Below are positions 5,513 to 6,419 of a stretch of 6,419 nucleotides of DNA, in pieces. This DNA is from an uncultured bacterium (lineage in GTDB: Bacteria; Bacteroidota; Bacteroidia; CAILMK01): NCBI GenBank assembly GCA_903835275.1, contig CAILMK010000684.1, positions 1 to 6,419 of the forward strand. Direction: 5' to 3'. The notes beneath the pieces are model-generated. The model searched no databases, was not told where the DNA came from, and saw only the letters and a program-made list of their open reading frames with translations. The position numbers and the translations under genes are program-made. The first letter of the stretch is position 1, and each line of letters opens with the position of its first letter.

Positions 5513-5534
5513 TCTTAAAATCATTTAAGACAAA
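5509..5534 (+). promoter_or_regulatory. 11-bp perfect inverted repeat over the promoter start site (possible operator)
   Basis: TTTGTCTTAAA (5509-5519) and TTTAAGACAAA (5524-5534) are exact reverse complements separated by ATCA. The left arm begins inside the -7 box and the expected RNA start (near 5518) falls at the end of that arm, so a full RNA hairpin would not form in the transcript. The element is more likely to act as a DNA-binding site for a dimeric regulator than as an RNA structure. A terminator for leftward RNA is unlikely, because the only minus-strand transcript here begins further left. No second copy was found in the window. Confidence 0.5.
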
Positions 5535-5553
5535 AATTAAACCACTAATCGCT

Positions 5554-6419
5554 ATGAGTACAAAAAACAGGCTTTTTTTATTTCTTACAGTCATTGTATT
5601 TTGTTTCTTCAGTCAAAATGCTTTCGCACAACTGAGCGGAACGTATACGATAAATCCCAAAGGGAGTGGAGCTACTAACTATAAGAATTTCTCCGATGCT
5701 GCTGCAGATTTAAATACCAATGGAGTTACAGGACCTGTAGTTATTAAAGTAGCCAACGGAACGTATAAGGAACAATTTGAGATAGATAGCATAGTAGGGG
5801 CAGACTCCATCAATACTATTACCTTTGAAAGTGCAAGCGGGGATAGCAGTAAGGTGATTTTAAGTTATAGGTATTCCAATTCTCTGACTTATCTTGTGTA
5901 TTTAAATAGTGCAAGTTGGATAACTTTTAAACAACTGACATTTGAAACTAAAACGGATAGCTGCACCAACCTGGTTCTTCTTGAAAATTCATCTTCAAAT
6001 AACCAATTCTTGAATAATCAGTTTATCCAGATAATTTATTCAGCTAGTTATTCTATAAAATCTGAATATACAAACCAGAGCGCGAGGAATCTTGTTATTA
6101 AAAATAACCTCATCAAAAAAGGAGGAGACGGAATAATGATTTATTTAAACTCAGCGGAAATCAGCGGAAATATATTTGATTCATTTTATTATTATGCTGT
6201 AAATTCTGCTTACACTGCGAAACTAGTCATTAGAAATAATATTATTACCTCAAATTTTGGTAATTATGGGCTTTCCCTTGATTATGCGGGAGGCACTTTG
6301 CTTATTAATAACAATTACATTTATCTTGGTAATGGATTATGCGCAATTCAATTGATAAAATGCCATGGCACTAGCAGTAATTATCAATTGATTTATAATA
6401 ATTTCGCAATTATTAATGG
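5554..6419 (+). CDS. Secreted right-handed beta-helix protein, N-terminal part (C-terminus beyond the right edge)
   Basis: ATG at 5554 opens a frame of 288 codons that reaches the window edge without a stop. Residues 1-25 are a signal peptide (MSTKNRLFLFLTVIVFCFF, then SQNAFA) with a clear AFA cleavage site before QLSG. The mature N-terminus reads LSGTYTINPKGSG, then NYKNFSDAAADLNTNGVTGP and VVIKVANGTYKEQ, a start I recognise from many large Bacteroidota surface proteins. From about residue 85 the sequence becomes short beta-strand coils with an asparagine ladder: ITFESASG, ITFKQLTFE, LVIKNNLIKKG, AEISGNIFD, LVIRNNIITSN, LLINNNYIYLG and QLIYNNFAI. This is the pattern of parallel beta-helix (pectate-lyase-like) folds. 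These proteins often end in a type IX secretion domain, here outside the window, so that route is inferred. No catalytic residues can be identified; a structural, adhesive or carbohydrate-binding role is as likely as an enzyme. Confidence 0.88.
   Translation, partial: MSTKNRLFLFLTVIVFCFFSQNAFAQLSGTYTINPKGSGATNYKNFSDAAADLNTNGVTGPVVIKVANGTYKEQFEIDSIVGADSINTITFESASGDSSKVILSYRYSNSLTYLVYLNSASWITFKQLTFETKTDSCTNLVLLENSSSNNQFLNNQFIQIIYSASYSIKSEYTNQSARNLVIKNNLIKKGGDGIMIYLNSAEISGNIFDSFYYYAVNSAYTAKLVIRNNIITSNFGNYGLSLDYAGGTLLINNNYIYLGNGLCAIQLIKCHGTSSNYQLIYNNFAIIN

Noticed and set aside
1..6419. CRISPR arrays, tRNA/rRNA genes, insertion sequences, phage or restriction/toxin-antitoxin genes.
   Set aside because: No regularly spaced direct repeats, tRNA cloverleaf, transposase motif or terminal inverted repeats were seen on either strand; the window looks like ordinary chromosomal envelope genes.

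Overview
The window looks like chromosomal DNA from a Bacteroidota bacterium, probably an environmental Sphingobacteria/Chitinophaga/Flavobacteria-type lineage. The evidence is AT-rich DNA, repeated TAnnTTTG promoter -7 boxes in place of TATAAT, no strong Shine-Dalgarno sequences, a TonB-dependent receptor with an N-terminal carboxypeptidase-regulatory-like domain, and two large secreted repeat proteins of the kind this phylum exports. I cannot place it to genus.

Layout. (1) Positions 1-854, minus strand: the N-terminal 284 residues of a secreted ELWxxDGT-repeat protein that runs off the left edge, with a good promoter at 874-905. (2) Positions 967-4178, minus strand: a probable envelope module. 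In transcription order it holds a 38-residue acidic CxxC mini-ORF (4062-4178), a leader with two mutually exclusive hairpins (4005-4050), a 740-residue TonB-dependent outer-membrane receptor (1758-3980) and a 216-residue exported helical/TPR-like protein (967-1617). (3) Positions 4179-4293: a compact divergent promoter region with a -7 box on each strand and three copies of the half-site AACGAAA/TTTCGTT. (4) Positions 4294-4929, plus strand: a MarR-family winged-helix regulator. It is convergent, with a 3-nt gap, with (5) a four-helix membrane protein of unknown function (4933-5409, minus). (6) Positions 5410-5553: a second divergent promoter region with a degenerate heptamer array and an 11-bp perfect inverted repeat overlapping the plus-strand -7 box. 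(7) Positions 5554-6419, plus strand: the first 288 residues of a secreted right-handed beta-helix protein that runs off the right edge.

How the genes may work together (inference): the MarR protein is divergent from the receptor unit and the shared intergenic region carries repeated half-sites, so it probably controls itself and the receptor unit. The receptor would import an unknown ligand across the outer membrane, and the exported helical protein may be its periplasmic partner. The mini-ORF plus alternative hairpins suggest a second layer of control, by attenuation, between the promoter and the receptor. The two flanking secreted proteins are probably unrelated to this module. Two start codons were moved downstream of the longest open frame because a -7 box lies inside or overlaps the extra 5' stretch: the MarR gene to 4294 and the membrane protein to 5409.
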